The position numbers were made by a program, and so were the translations under genes. Source: an uncultured Lewinella sp. (lineage in GTDB: Bacteria; Bacteroidota; Bacteroidia; Chitinophagales; Saprospiraceae). From it: DNA of 64,000 bases. Shown piece after piece: positions 15,924-25,804 of the stretch (within the stretch, counting starts at the first letter, position 1; each line of letters starts with the position of its first letter). Location of the stretch: positions 1-64,000 of the forward strand of contig CAJXPD010000009.1 of NCBI GenBank assembly GCA_913057785.1, written 5' to 3'. Below the pieces are notes generated by a model that was given only the letters and a program-made list of their open reading frames with translations, was not told the origin of the DNA and ran no database searches.

Positions 15924-17345
15924 CTAGCCATCTCCTCCGCGCTTGGCCTTATATTTTCTGAAACGCTTATTGAATTCCTTCAACTGATCTTCCGTTGCCT
16001 GTTTTTGATACCTTGGAGGGATATCTAATCGCTCAGGAACAGATTCTGGAGCTTTCTCCTTGAAAATGGTCTTCCCATTTGGCTTTTTCATCAATTCGAA
16101 AGCATCGTACAACTCCCCCGTTACCATATAGGCTTCAAATTTCAGGCGATTACCATCAACTCTGATTAATTGATATAGTTGGGTATTGGAAGCCGCACGT
16201 TGCATCCAATCCTCCATGGCATTTACATACATTTTCGGGCCACTGACTGACACCACGTATACCGGTCCTTCCATTACAATTTTCTTCTTACCGATCGGCA
16301 GATTTCCTCCACGTCCATAAGCATGATCATGTCCTTGTAATACTAGATCCACCTTATACTCTTCAAACAATGGTGCTAGAAATTTTTTCATTTCTTCATT
16401 ATCTCTACCTGCTGCGGAAGAGTATACCGGATGGTGCATAGTCAGAATTGTCCACTTCATTTTATTATTAGCGAGCACCTCCTTGAGCCATTCTATTTGT
16501 GTAGCACGTCCACTTTTAGAACTCAAGAATTTTTGCGAGTCCAGCGAGATGAAACGGGTATTGTGATAATCAAAGAAGTAAACCGTTTCTTTAAATTCCT
16601 CTGGACCATTGGCGGGTAAAGTAAAGGTTGGCTTCCAGTGGTTGGAGAGCACTCGGCCTCGATCTTGACTCCTAGCATATTCATGGTTTCCTGGAGTAGC
16701 AATACTTGGCATCATTCCGTAGATCCAGCCTCCCGCATAAAACCACTCTCCCCATTCATGATCACTATTGGCTCTATTGACCAAGTCTCCAGCATGTAGC
16801 AAAAAATCTGCGTCAGGCATCTTGCTATAAGCCCCCCGAATCGTACGAGACCAGCGCGATTTTAGATCATTCTGGGCATCACCGAAATACAAGAAGGAAT
16901 AAGGCGCATTCCCTTTGCCTGCTGTAGTAAAGTGAAACCATTCACTCCACAACTCATCTCCACCTACACGATAGGCATATTGGGTATTTGGTAATAAGTT
17001 CGTAAAGGTTAATGAATGATAGTTTGCGGTGTTTTTATCAGTCTCTAAGGTGGTTGTCTCCGCCTGAACTTCCTGCAGGTCACCCACGATATCCGGTGAA
17101 GGATTAGCCAACATCAATTGTCCTTTTCCTACTGTTACATCAGTCGAGCTGCGCCAGGTAACTGCTTGTGTAGTGGACGGGCTCTCCGTCAGGGTAAGGA
17201 CGATGCGATCAGGAACTTTTGAAGGAGCATAATAGTCTTTCCCCTGATCATATTGAGCGCTTAAGGGAAAGTATGCCAACAAATAGATCAATAAAAAGGT
17301 AAGGCAAGGCTTGAAGAAAAAACGAGCCGGGATTAGGTTTTTCAT
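15924..17345 (-). CDS. Exported purple-acid-phosphatase-like metallophosphoesterase
   Basis: This 473-residue protein has a signal peptide (hydrophobic LTFLLIYLLAYFPLSAQ). A fibronectin-like purple acid phosphatase N-domain (about 40-135) contains RIVLTLTESPSTTQAVTWRSS and ANYHSLTFTNLLPNTQYAYRVGG. The calcineurin-like catalytic domain (about 145-400) shows every metal motif: YFGDAQND, LLHAGDLVNRA, PGNHEYAR, TMHHPVYSS and QGHDHAYGRGG. The C-terminus is charged. It should release phosphate from organic phosphates outside the inner membrane. It is monocistronic and convergent with tnaA. Substrate cannot be told from sequence. Confidence 0.93.
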   Translation of the reverse strand: MKNLIPARFFFKPCLTFLLIYLLAYFPLSAQYDQGKDYYAPSKVPDRIVLTLTESPSTTQAVTWRSSTDVTVGKGQLMLANPSPDIVGDLQEVQAETTTLETDKNTANYHSLTFTNLLPNTQYAYRVGGDELWSEWFHFTTAGKGNAPYSFLYFGDAQNDLKSRWSRTIRGAYSKMPDADFLLHAGDLVNRANSDHEWGEWFYAGGWIYGMMPSIATPGNHEYARSQDRGRVLSNHWKPTFTLPANGPEEFKETVYFFDYHNTRFISLDSQKFLSSKSGRATQIEWLKEVLANNKMKWTILTMHHPVYSSAAGRDNEEMKKFLAPLFEEYKVDLVLQGHDHAYGRGGNLPIGKKKIVMEGPVYVVSVSGPKMYVNAMEDWMQRAASNTQLYQLIRVDGNRLKFEAYMVTGELYDAFELMKKPNGKTIFKEKAPESVPERLDIPPRYQKQATEDQLKEFNKRFRKYKAKRGGDG

Positions 17346-17700
17346 TCTGCAAAAGTTGAGGTCTATGAAGATAGATTTTGATGGATTAAATTTTACAAGA
17401 TTACACCTTCAAGGTAAGTATTCCTTCTTTAGTGGCCAACAAACACTGTGCTTTATACCGCGGCGGCTGTGAATAATTCTCCGAAGGTAGGCGCTGCTTT
17501 TATCCCAATTTTCTCTAATTTGAGGCGGGTTAATTTGAAGATGCCTCCCTTTGGCACATAAAATCCCTTCTTTGACAATCTTTGCCCCTAGTCTAGAGCC
17601 TTGATTATGAGCAATCCAAGGCTCTGATTTACCTGAGAGCTTTCGACCACAGTCGACTCAAAGCGCAAAATCTGCAAGGGAATTATAAAATCAGGAATGC
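17346..17700. other. Divergent intergenic region without recognised features
   Basis: This 355-bp region lies upstream of both the phosphatase and the glycosyltransferase. I see no TAnnTTTG/TTG pair, no strong hairpin and no repeat. A 35-codon rightward frame from the ATG at 17364 has no recognisable features and is probably chance. Confidence 0.35.
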
Positions 17701-19713
17701 ATGGCTAAAGCCAAAAAGAAAACCGTAAAAGCAAAACCTACCCAAGCGGCCACAAGCTACCCCTCTTGGTTGACCGATACTCGATTGCATAAAATCGTTC
17801 TTTTCTTTCTCAGCTTCTTCTGTTACATCAATACCACTAGTCTGGATTATGCCTTGGATGATGCAATCGTCATCCATGATAACATGTTTACCACCGATGG
17901 CGTATCAGGTATTAATGGAATACTCACCAAGGACACTTTTTTTGGATTTTTTAAAGAGGAAGGGAAAGCTCAATTGGTCGCCGGCGGTCGATATCGCCCC
18001 CTAAGTTTGGTCACCTTTGCGCTCGAATGGGAGTTATTTTCTAAAAAAACTGGAGCAGAAAACCAGCCGGCTAGTCAAAGAGGAAGACCCTGGATTAGTC
18101 ACTTGATCAACACCATATTGTTCGGTGGAACGGTAGTGCTATTGTATAGTGTATTATTACTGCTTTTCAATATTCAATTCTCACCGACCAAAGCCGTGAT
18201 AGTGGCCTTAGTTACCTCCGTCTTGTTTGCGGTTCACCCCATTCACACCGAGGTAGTAGCCAATATTAAAGGGAGAGACGAGATTTTAGCACTCATGGGT
18301 AGTCTGGCCGCTCTTTATTTTACAGTGCGAGCTAAGATTGCCGACAAGTGGTTGTTCCATTTATTGGCAGGAATAGCCTTTTTTCTGGCTTTGATGTCCA
18401 AGGAAAATGCCATCACCTTCCTGGCGGTTGTTCCTTTAAGCCTCTATTTCTTTACCTCAACGAAAATACCAAAGATCATTTCGGCCTTGGGGCCATACGT
18501 AGTAGCCAGTGCCTTATTTCTAACCATTCGCTTTTCCATACTTGGAGTCTCTATTGGTGAACCGCCAATGGAACTGATGAATAATCCTTTTCTGAAGATA
18601 GAAAATAACCAATGGGTTCCCTTCAGTCCAGCAGAACGATCAGCTACAATTACCTATACACTAGGGAAATATATCCAACTACTGGTTTTCCCTCATCCAC
18701 TATCGCACGATTATTACCCCAGACAAGTGGATATCATGGACTGGGGTGATTGGCAGGTTCTACTCAGTCTACTACTTTACCTCGGGATGATCGGTTATGC
18801 TTTGTGGGGCTTGAGAAAAAGAGACCCCGTCAGTTATGCCATATTGATCTTTTTAGCCACTATTTCTATCGCATCAAATATTGTCTTCCCGATCGGTACG
18901 AATATGTCGGAACGTCTGATCTTTATGCCTTCCTTGGCATTTTGCCTTTTGGTAGGTGTGATTAGCCACCGCTTGTTAGCCCGAGAGCGCCTACCCTTGA
19001 AGACATTGGTGGCTATATTGGGAATCATGGTAGTCTTATTGAGCCTAAAGACGATCACCCGTAATTACGCTTGGAAGAACAACTACAAATTATTCACGAC
19101 AGATATTGAGGTTGCTCCCAATAGTGCAAAGCTTAGAAACGCAACTGGTGGCGAGTTGGTCGCTCAGTCTCAGAAACCAGAAAATCAAGCGCGGAAAGAT
19201 AATATGCTTCGGGAAGCCTTAGGCCATCTGGAGGAAGCTGTACGCATCCACCCAACCTACAAAAATGCTTGGCTACTAAAAGGCAATGCTCACCTCTACC
19301 TTAAGCAGTACGAAACCGCCATTAGCGCTTATCAACAATCGTTAAATGTCGACCCTAATTATACAGAAGCTAGCAACAACCTAGGCATCGCCTACACGGA
19401 GGCTGGACAGTATTATGGGGAACAAGTCCAGGACCTACCAAAGGCACTAACCTACTTGCAGGAAGCCTTCCGATTACGTCCAAATGACTTTAATACGATT
19501 CGATTGCTTGGTGTAGCTAGTGGCATGACCGGTAATTCAGCTGAGGCGATCCGTCTCTTTACCAAGTGCACCGTACTACAGCCCAATAATGCTAGCGCCT
19601 GGTTTGATCTCGGCGTTGCTTACTTGAATGCCCAAGATGAGGTCAATGCAAATGAAGCCTTTACTAAAGCCAAGTCGATTGATCCGGATATCGAATCCAA
19701 GAGGAGGAGGTAG
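17701..19713 (+). CDS. TMTC-like GT-C glycosyltransferase with C-terminal TPR repeats
   Basis: This 670-residue protein starts with a Lys-rich cytoplasmic tail and then has about 10-11 transmembrane helices. The first large loop begins with the acidic pair D53-D54 in YALDDAIVIHDN, followed by GRYRPLSLVTFALEW. A second loop has HPIHTEVVANIKGRDEILAL (about 179-198). Those are the hallmarks of the TMTC/GT-C family of polyprenol-phosphate-sugar-dependent protein O-glycosyltransferases. The region from about 500 to 665 holds at least three TPR units (AWLLKGNAHLYLKQYETAISAY, NLGIAYTEAGQYY, AWFDLGVAYLNAQDEVNANEAF). It probably glycosylates exported proteins, possibly including the adhesin encoded convergently next door; that link is inference. 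An intrinsic terminator follows. Confidence 0.85.
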   Translation: MAKAKKKTVKAKPTQAATSYPSWLTDTRLHKIVLFFLSFFCYINTTSLDYALDDAIVIHDNMFTTDGVSGINGILTKDTFFGFFKEEGKAQLVAGGRYRPLSLVTFALEWELFSKKTGAENQPASQRGRPWISHLINTILFGGTVVLLYSVLLLLFNIQFSPTKAVIVALVTSVLFAVHPIHTEVVANIKGRDEILALMGSLAALYFTVRAKIADKWLFHLLAGIAFFLALMSKENAITFLAVVPLSLYFFTSTKIPKIISALGPYVVASALFLTIRFSILGVSIGEPPMELMNNPFLKIENNQWVPFSPAERSATITYTLGKYIQLLVFPHPLSHDYYPRQVDIMDWGDWQVLLSLLLYLGMIGYALWGLRKRDPVSYAILIFLATISIASNIVFPIGTNMSERLIFMPSLAFCLLVGVISHRLLARERLPLKTLVAILGIMVVLLSLKTITRNYAWKNNYKLFTTDIEVAPNSAKLRNATGGELVAQSQKPENQARKDNMLREALGHLEEAVRIHPTYKNAWLLKGNAHLYLKQYETAISAYQQSLNVDPNYTEASNNLGIAYTEAGQYYGEQVQDLPKALTYLQEAFRLRPNDFNTIRLLGVASGMTGNSAEAIRLFTKCTVLQPNNASAWFDLGVAYLNAQDEVNANEAFTKAKSIDPDIESKRRR

Positions 19714-19743
19714 ATGGGAGAAAAAGGAAGCCTCTAGCAAACA

Positions 19744-19780
19744 AAAAAGGGAAATCGAATTCGTATCGATTTCCCTTTTT
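19744..19780. terminator. Intrinsic terminator between convergent glycosyltransferase and adhesin genes
   Basis: A 15-bp perfect stem (19744-19758 with 19766-19780) has a 7-nt loop. The arms are A5 and T5 at the outside, so it works with U-runs on both strands. Confidence 0.92.
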
Positions 19781-19807
19781 CATTTTGTTCATGTCTGGTT
19801 GTTACTA

Positions 19808-22800
19808 CTATCTCAGCAAGGTAACATCACCCCGATAAAGTAGCGTAACCCCATCCAGGAATTCAACTTCAACCAGGTAAACATAAACCCCCGAATTGTA
19901 GGGCTGGTTATTGACTCGGCCATCCCATAAGCGAATACCTGTACAGGAAGGATCGAGATTCGTTCTTTCATATACTACCCCACCCCAGCGATCGTATAAC
20001 TTGACAAAGTTTACATTAGTCACACCAGTACAGGTGAAGATCGTAAACACGTCATTGTTTACACCAATTCCATCTGGAGCAAAAACATTCGGGATATACA
20101 CATTTCGATTAGCATCAAGTTCCACGAATATGTCTGCACTGGCCATACAACCATTCTCATTGGTAACCGTAAAGGTGTACTGTTGACTGGATAATGGGAA
20201 GATCGAAGGATTCCTCACCATATCAGAAGGAGATAGCCAGTCCCCAGGTGTCCACATATAGGTGTAATTCCCACCAAATGGAGTAACGATCGGATCTAAC
20301 ATGGTCATTGAATCTCCCAGCTCTACCACAATTCGTTCTGGCAAATCAATCAGAATTGGATCTGGTTCATCTACGCTAACCAAAGTGGTATCCGTGCATC
20401 CATTCGGGTCGCGAACAATCACCGTATGTGGCCCTGCCCCAAATACCGTCGAAGTGATGTTAGGCGGGAAGGGCAAATTGTTATTTACAGTATAGGTATA
20501 ATCTAAGAAATCTGAACCAGCACCGCCTGTGATATTCTCGATAGCAATCTGCGCTGGATCACCAAAACACAAGGGCGGAGCCACTGGAGCCAATTGTACA
20601 ATCAATGGCAGTGGTTCGGTAATTGTGTAAGTAATAGAGTCTTGACACCCTCTCGTATCAGTTACAGTCACTGCATAGGTTCCCGGACTCAAACCTGTCG
20701 CGTCAGGAGAAGAACTCAAGGCCACATTATTGGCCCAATTGTAGGGCGTTGCTCCTAGATCATTACCTCCTGTCGTGAATACTACCACTCGACCATCATC
20801 CTCCCCACTACAGGAAACGGTAGGTGTAGAGGCATCATCGGATATATTGACCATAAAGACTTCGGGCTGACTAACGATCACCGATTGCGTCATCGTACAA
20901 TTATTGGCATCTGTAATCACCGCGTCATAAGTTCCGGCAGCAAGGTTGCTGATATCCGTCGTTGTTTCTCCTGTTTGAGTCCATAACACATTAAATGGAG
21001 CAGTACCTCCACTCAAGCTAATTGAGATGTTTCCGTCGGTGAGCCCATTACAACTAACCGGCGTAGGCGTGGCTAGGACGTCAATATTCTCTGGAGATCC
21101 GACATTGAAATCAAAGGTTTCTCCACAAACCCCATCACTTACCGTCAAAGTACCCGGTCCTCGACAGAGTTGGGATGCATTGGATAATATTACGCCATCA
21201 TCTACCTCTCCTGACGTCCATTCAAATCGGAATGAACCATCACTTCCATCACTATAAGAAGCAAACGCAACCGCTTGCCCATCGCAGATCAGATCATCTG
21301 GACAGCTGACCGGCACAATGGCCGCTGTGTCCAAGGTAATTAAAATAGATGCTGGATCTACTATATCGAAATTAGCCACTAGCGGTGGACAATTGTTCGC
21401 ATCAGTTACGGTCACCGAATAGGCACCCGCTGATAAGGCTGGCAGCGGATTCACAGTAGTAGCATTATTCGGGTCCGTTGACCAGTTATATCGGTAGGGA
21501 GCAGTACCTCCACTAGCAAATATTGTAGCCAGACCATTCCCATCTCCGGGACATTGCGGAGAAACCAGATTAAAACTATCCAGCACCACAGGACCGGGAG
21601 ACAACACAAAAGCTGAATCTACCGCGGCGCAACTATTCTCCTGCGTAATGGTCACATAGTAAACTCCTGGGCTCAAGTTGGAAATAGTGGTTGCTGTAGA
21701 TCCTGTACTCCACACATAACTGTTAATATCAGCACTTGTACCTTGCGCTACCACACTCAGCTCTCCATCTGTATCACTAGGACAACTCACATTATCATCA
21801 TCCAAGGAAATAATATTAGGAGGGGTGGGTGCCAGAATAAAGATCTCCAAAGAGTCAATACAACTGTTTTGGTCGGTTACAGTCACCGTATACATACCAG
21901 CTCTTAAGGTATCAGCGAAAGGGCTATTCAATGTATCATTGTGCGTCCATCCGTAGGTATAGTCCAATGTACCTCCCTCGACCATCACACGTGCACTACC
22001 ATCTTGTCCAGTGGTACAAGTCTCATTGGTTTGTTCTAATAGGGTAACCTCCAATACCTCAGGTTCTACCACTGTAAAAGTATCTGTTACCTGACAACCT
22101 GCTCCTGAAGCATCTTGCATATTCACAATGTACTGTCCTGCTGGTAGATCAGATATGGTACTCGTGGTATTATTATCAACGGGAGGCGTAGGGGAAGAAT
22201 CCCAAGTAAAGGTATATGGAAGATCCTGTGGAGCACCTGTTGTATTACCTGTGATAAATATCTCACCGTCAGTAAATCCATTACAGCTTACATCTGTGAT
22301 CACTGGTGTGATCGACAGGGTTTTGACTGCGGCGACGGTAAAACAGTCCGTAAATTCACAATTATTGTCATCCGTTACCGTCACACAGTATTCCCCTGGG
22401 TTAAGGTTGGTAATCTGCGAACTAGCCGCAGTAACGCTTCCAAGACCTCCATCCCAAGCATAAGTGTAGTTACCATCTGCAGATGTACCTCCTGTAGCCG
22501 TGATGGTGATCGAACCATCCTCCGCACCAGTACAACTAGCGTCTATGGGGAAGGTATTCTGTGGGAGAACCACAAGGGCCGCTGGCTGAGACAGGGTAGT
22601 ACTGGCGCTAGCCGTACAACCGGTTTGATCCGTTACCACAACGCTATAGAAACCAGAGGAAATGCCTGTCAATTCTGTCACATTTTCCTGGGTAGTATTC
22701 CAGGTGAAAGTAAACTCGGGACCAGGATTATTCTGTATTACTCCATCCAATAACAATTGTACCTGTACTGCTCCATCACTCTCTCCAAAACAGCTCGGAC

Positions 22801-24463
22801 TGGTAGGAATAAGATCTACCCCGATGGTCGGCCCAGAGAACACTTCTACTGTGTCGATAACCTGATTGACTGGATTGCTAGAATCATCTACAGTCACTTG
22901 GTAAGTTCCAGCCGTCAATCCACCAATGGTGAAGGATTCACCATCATTCGCAATTACGAACTGACCTTGATCTGGTCCAGAAGGCGGCACGGTATTCCAA
23001 GAAAAGCGATACGGTCCCGTACCATCATCCACGGTCAAGGTAAAAGCACCATCGATCGCATCAGGACAAGTCAAGCTATCTTGTTCGAGTACCGCAAAAA
23101 GGATCTCGTTAGAAACCACTATTTTTCCTCCTTCCACTACCACTCCATAAGGGAAAGGCTCAGGGGAAGTAGGATCTCCTATTTCGATTGGTGTCTGGGT
23201 ACTGGTCATTTCAAGAGGCGAACAATCCCCCAATTGGCCAATCACATCAAAGCAAATTTCAAAAAGGGTTTCTCCATCAGGAATTGTCACCCCACTAAAG
23301 CTCAAATCAGCCCAGGAAAAAGCAAGTACTCCAGGTTGAGCCAAGTTGAAAGAAGCTTCGCTAATGTCAGGCATATCTGATCGAAATGCGCCAGTATTAC
23401 TAAACTGCAAAATAGTAGGATCCCATTCAATCGTAAATTGCATTGAACCTACGGAGTTGAAATCTTCCACTGTAATCGGAAGACAAATGTTTTGTCCAGG
23501 AGGTACATTCTCTAGAGGAAACTCAAAGGTTACCGCCTGACAAAAGCTCAAATCCATATTAAAGCTCTCCCCACAACTCTTTCCATCTTCAATTACGATG
23601 TCATAAATACCAGGCTCAGGCACATAAAACTCGACAACATCTCCGTGATTCGGCACGCCCAGTACCTGTCCTCGAACATCCGGATTAGATTGCAAGGTAA
23701 TTTCAATATCGTATAACTCGAGGTTATCAAATTCTGGTAAACCTCCTTGTACTAGGAAAGAACCAATACAGCCCGTAGGACTGCTATTAACCTGCTGATT
23801 ACTTGCTGTAATTGGATTGAGGAATACCACGGAAAAGGCTTCATCCACGGCTACGTCTACACATGGCCCGGTATCCCCACCTGCATCTTCAAATCCTTGA
23901 TTCCCAAACTCATCCAAGGTAATTGGTGCAAACCAAAATTGAATAGGTTGTGGAACACCATTATTGAAACCAGCTTGCAATACACCATTGTTTGTCAAGG
24001 TTAGGTTTCCGTTAGGCTCATCCGTCGCAACCCATATTCCAAAAGTTTGATCCACCGAACCAAGTCCTGGTAGGATGATTGGAGAAGTGGTGTTCACACA
24101 AGGATCAGCCAGGATAGTCGCAATATCCGGCCCCGTAACGGTCGGACGGCAGTCATAAAAACCATAACCAATACCTGGTGCTGTGGCGGGATTGGGATCT
24201 CCGGTGAGATCAGAATCGCCATTATGTATGATTTGCAAGGAATCTCCAAAACAAAGGAAGATCGTATCTAGGGAAATGTCGTTACTCTGCCCATCAAAGC
24301 TGGCTACATCAAAACGAATCGTTCCCGCATCATTACAATCCATCTTTTCGGAGCTCGGCTGCCCGAGCTTGTTGGTAGGCAGAGATATGTTCTTGGGTAT
24401 TTGCGCTTGTAGGGCTTGCAGACCTAGCATGGAAATAGCGCAGAGCATTATATGTCTTATCAT
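19808..24463 (-). CDS. Giant SprB-repeat surface adhesin with type IX secretion signal
   Basis: This 1551-residue protein is exported by a signal peptide (MIRHIMLCAISMLGLQALQAQ in parts) and carries at its C-terminus (about 1450-1551) the gliding-motility-associated domain used as a type B type IX secretion signal: IPNVFAPDGIGVNNDVF, FVKLYDRWGGVVYE, LWDGRVNNQPYNSGVYVYLV. Residues about 310-450 form a cohesin-like domain (LPITVEDFNSVGSMQFTIEWDPTILQFSN). Between about 455 and 1390 lie roughly eleven SprB-type repeats with the pattern SC.G..DG.I.....GG...Y.Y.W..........L..G.Y.V.VTD...C. It should be a cell-surface filament or adhesin in gliding or attachment. The start ATG at 24463 gives the signal peptide directly. 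It is monocistronic. Confidence 0.93.
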   Translation of the reverse strand: MIRHIMLCAISMLGLQALQAQIPKNISLPTNKLGQPSSEKMDCNDAGTIRFDVASFDGQSNDISLDTIFLCFGDSLQIIHNGDSDLTGDPNPATAPGIGYGFYDCRPTVTGPDIATILADPCVNTTSPIILPGLGSVDQTFGIWVATDEPNGNLTLTNNGVLQAGFNNGVPQPIQFWFAPITLDEFGNQGFEDAGGDTGPCVDVAVDEAFSVVFLNPITASNQQVNSSPTGCIGSFLVQGGLPEFDNLELYDIEITLQSNPDVRGQVLGVPNHGDVVEFYVPEPGIYDIVIEDGKSCGESFNMDLSFCQAVTFEFPLENVPPGQNICLPITVEDFNSVGSMQFTIEWDPTILQFSNTGAFRSDMPDISEASFNLAQPGVLAFSWADLSFSGVTIPDGETLFEICFDVIGQLGDCSPLEMTSTQTPIEIGDPTSPEPFPYGVVVEGGKIVVSNEILFAVLEQDSLTCPDAIDGAFTLTVDDGTGPYRFSWNTVPPSGPDQGQFVIANDGESFTIGGLTAGTYQVTVDDSSNPVNQVIDTVEVFSGPTIGVDLIPTSPSCFGESDGAVQVQLLLDGVIQNNPGPEFTFTWNTTQENVTELTGISSGFYSVVVTDQTGCTASASTTLSQPAALVVLPQNTFPIDASCTGAEDGSITITATGGTSADGNYTYAWDGGLGSVTAASSQITNLNPGEYCVTVTDDNNCEFTDCFTVAAVKTLSITPVITDVSCNGFTDGEIFITGNTTGAPQDLPYTFTWDSSPTPPVDNNTTSTISDLPAGQYIVNMQDASGAGCQVTDTFTVVEPEVLEVTLLEQTNETCTTGQDGSARVMVEGGTLDYTYGWTHNDTLNSPFADTLRAGMYTVTVTDQNSCIDSLEIFILAPTPPNIISLDDDNVSCPSDTDGELSVVAQGTSADINSYVWSTGSTATTISNLSPGVYYVTITQENSCAAVDSAFVLSPGPVVLDSFNLVSPQCPGDGNGLATIFASGGTAPYRYNWSTDPNNATTVNPLPALSAGAYSVTVTDANNCPPLVANFDIVDPASILITLDTAAIVPVSCPDDLICDGQAVAFASYSDGSDGSFRFEWTSGEVDDGVILSNASQLCRGPGTLTVSDGVCGETFDFNVGSPENIDVLATPTPVSCNGLTDGNISISLSGGTAPFNVLWTQTGETTTDISNLAAGTYDAVITDANNCTMTQSVIVSQPEVFMVNISDDASTPTVSCSGEDDGRVVVFTTGGNDLGATPYNWANNVALSSSPDATGLSPGTYAVTVTDTRGCQDSITYTITEPLPLIVQLAPVAPPLCFGDPAQIAIENITGGAGSDFLDYTYTVNNNLPFPPNITSTVFGAGPHTVIVRDPNGCTDTTLVSVDEPDPILIDLPERIVVELGDSMTMLDPIVTPFGGNYTYMWTPGDWLSPSDMVRNPSIFPLSSQQYTFTVTNENGCMASADIFVELDANRNVYIPNVFAPDGIGVNNDVFTIFTCTGVTNVNFVKLYDRWGGVVYERTNLDPSCTGIRLWDGRVNNQPYNSGVYVYLVEVEFLDGVTLLYRGDVTLLR

Positions 24464-24959
24464 TTTTCCACTTTATATATACGTTAATGGGATCAAGTCC
24501 TTGTGCATGTCTTCTGGCTTTCGGATGATTTTTGCGCAAGGAGACAGCAAAAATAGCTATCCACCTTAAACTCACCGCATTATACGGGGCTAAAAAAATG
24601 CAATTAATTTGCTTTTTATGTTAACCGCTTGGTTTTGAAGGGCTACGACCACGAATTAAGCTAATCAGTACGTTCTAGAAAAGAGAAAAAATGCTTCGAA
24701 AGCCCAATAAAATCAAGGGATGAAGGGCTCTATTTCCATCAAGTCGAAGCCAATTTTTCTTTCCAATCTGAGCGAATAGTACTGTAGAAAAACGGCACAA
24801 TGGATGGGATAGACATAAGAGTAATATGGGAAAATTTTGACAACAGATTTTATCCACCCTGTGCGTATACCGGTATTGAAACGTAAACCTTCTCCGGAAA
24901 ATTATGTAGGTGCCCTATTCTGCTACATTTATCTTGTTAAAGTTGAGGATAATTTATTC
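24464..24959. other. Long intergenic region upstream of adhesin gene
   Basis: Of this ~500-bp stretch, the part near the adhesin start holds a leftward TAnnTTTG match (CAAAAATA on the plus strand, 24548-24555), which would start transcription about 75 nt before the adhesin ATG, but I found no TTG partner at the usual distance. The rest is AT-rich without credible ORFs, repeats or RNA genes. Confidence 0.35.
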
Positions 24960-24987
24960 AAAACTTTCAATATATATTGAAAGTTTT
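24960..24987. promoter_or_regulatory. Perfect 28-bp palindrome, candidate operator
   Basis: The two 14-bp arms are AAAACTTTCAATAT and ATATTGAAAGTTTT with no spacer. The palindrome covers the TTG of the -33 element of the promoter that follows, so a dimeric repressor bound here would block RNA polymerase. The regulator is unknown. Confidence 0.7.
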
Positions 24988-25007
24988 GTTTTTTTCGTTT
25001 ACCTTTG
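24977..25007 (+). promoter_or_regulatory. Bacteroidota-type promoter for the small membrane protein genes
   Basis: TTG at 24977-24979 and TACCTTTG at 25000-25007 match the -33 TTG and -7 TAnnTTTG elements with a 20-bp gap. The expected start is about 25013, roughly 20 nt before the ATG at 25032. This is the best promoter match I found in the window. Confidence 0.75.
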
Positions 25008-25031
25008 TATTCCATCAATACCCTAATAACC

Positions 25032-25424
25032 ATGAAACTGAATGATTTTTTTAAAAGATTAGATTTTGTCGTACAAACCTTAATCATCATCCCAACCATG
25101 GCCTGCATCCTTTTTGTAGTTGCGGCTCCAGGTGGTATTTTATTTTATATGATGGGCCTATTTGTACTGGGCGGTTGGCAATTGCTTAGTGCCTTAAGTC
25201 ACTTTCTTTTCCGTGGCGATCGATTTCGAGGATGGTATTTCATGGCCAGTATCACATATTTAGGTGCACTTGGAATAGGTAGTTACATTTTTGAGCAGAC
25301 AAATTTTGGTTCCAATACCCTTTTCTACCTAGGCATTATTTTCTTTGGAGTGATTCCTGGAATTGCTGGTGTATGGTATTACAAATTGACATTTTCTGAG
25401 GAGCAGTATCCCAATTATATATAG
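25032..25424 (+). CDS. Small four-helix membrane protein of unknown function
   Basis: From the ATG at 25032 the protein is 130 residues, MKLNDFFKRLDFVVQTL onward. A TTG nine codons upstream overlaps the -7 promoter element and cannot be the start. Four hydrophobic helices are visible (IIIPTMACILFVVAAPG; ILFYMMGLFVLGGWQLLSAL; MASITYLGALGIGSYIF; LFYLGIIFFGVIPGIAGVWYY). No family is recognised. It is the first of two adjacent genes for similar-sized membrane proteins; the second follows after 35 bp. The promoter overlaps a palindromic operator, so expression is probably switched. Confidence 0.8.
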   Translation: MKLNDFFKRLDFVVQTLIIIPTMACILFVVAAPGGILFYMMGLFVLGGWQLLSALSHFLFRGDRFRGWYFMASITYLGALGIGSYIFEQTNFGSNTLFYLGIIFFGVIPGIAGVWYYKLTFSEEQYPNYI

Positions 25425-25459
25425 TAAAGATTTATCCCTACTGAAATTAGAAGACTGTT

Positions 25460-25804
25460 ATGATATCTAGACAAAGAATGAAAATAGATTCATGGGGCCA
25501 AGGCACCTTGCTGTTGAGTATGTTAATTGTCGCCTTGGTGGGTTCTGAGACGGGTGGCTTATTGGGCTGGATATTATTATTTCTTTGGCAAATGACGAGC
25601 GCATTACTCTTATATAAACAGTTCGCTTATCAACAGCGTAAACTCTTCCTCTGGGTGGGTTTAGCAAGCATACCCGTGGCCCTATTTGGGGAGGTGTTTT
25701 TGCTCTATTTCTTGATAGGCTTCTCTCTCTGGTATTTCTACAATACGGTTTTAGATACAATAAAGGTTCTCAAGCGGCCCAGATCCTTTTGGGATCTGGG
25801 CTAG
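25460..25804 (+). CDS. Small membrane protein of unknown function
   Basis: This 114-residue protein (an alternative ATG at 25478 would remove six residues) has three to four hydrophobic helices: GTLLLSMLIVALVG, LLGWILLFLWQMTSALLLY, LFLWVGLASIPVALFG and VFLLYFLIGFSLWYFYNTVL. The C-terminus KVLKRPRSFWDLG is encoded inside the following hairpin. It shares the layout of the preceding gene (helix, GGLL/GGWQL, short loop, two helices), suggesting distant paralogy, but I cannot prove that by eye. Likely co-transcribed with it. Confidence 0.75.
   Translation: MISRQRMKIDSWGQGTLLLSMLIVALVGSETGGLLGWILLFLWQMTSALLLYKQFAYQQRKLFLWVGLASIPVALFGEVFLLYFLIGFSLWYFYNTVLDTIKVLKRPRSFWDLG

Noticed and set aside
22757-23380. 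207-codon frame opposite the adhesin gene
   Set aside because: It runs antisense to the cohesin-like and first SprB repeats of a clearly coding gene and has an Arg/Ser-rich composition typical of shadow frames.
19808-24463. Possible CRISPR or DNA tandem array inside the adhesin
   Set aside because: The repetition is at protein level (SprB units of about 80 residues) and the DNA units are divergent; no short direct repeats with spacers.
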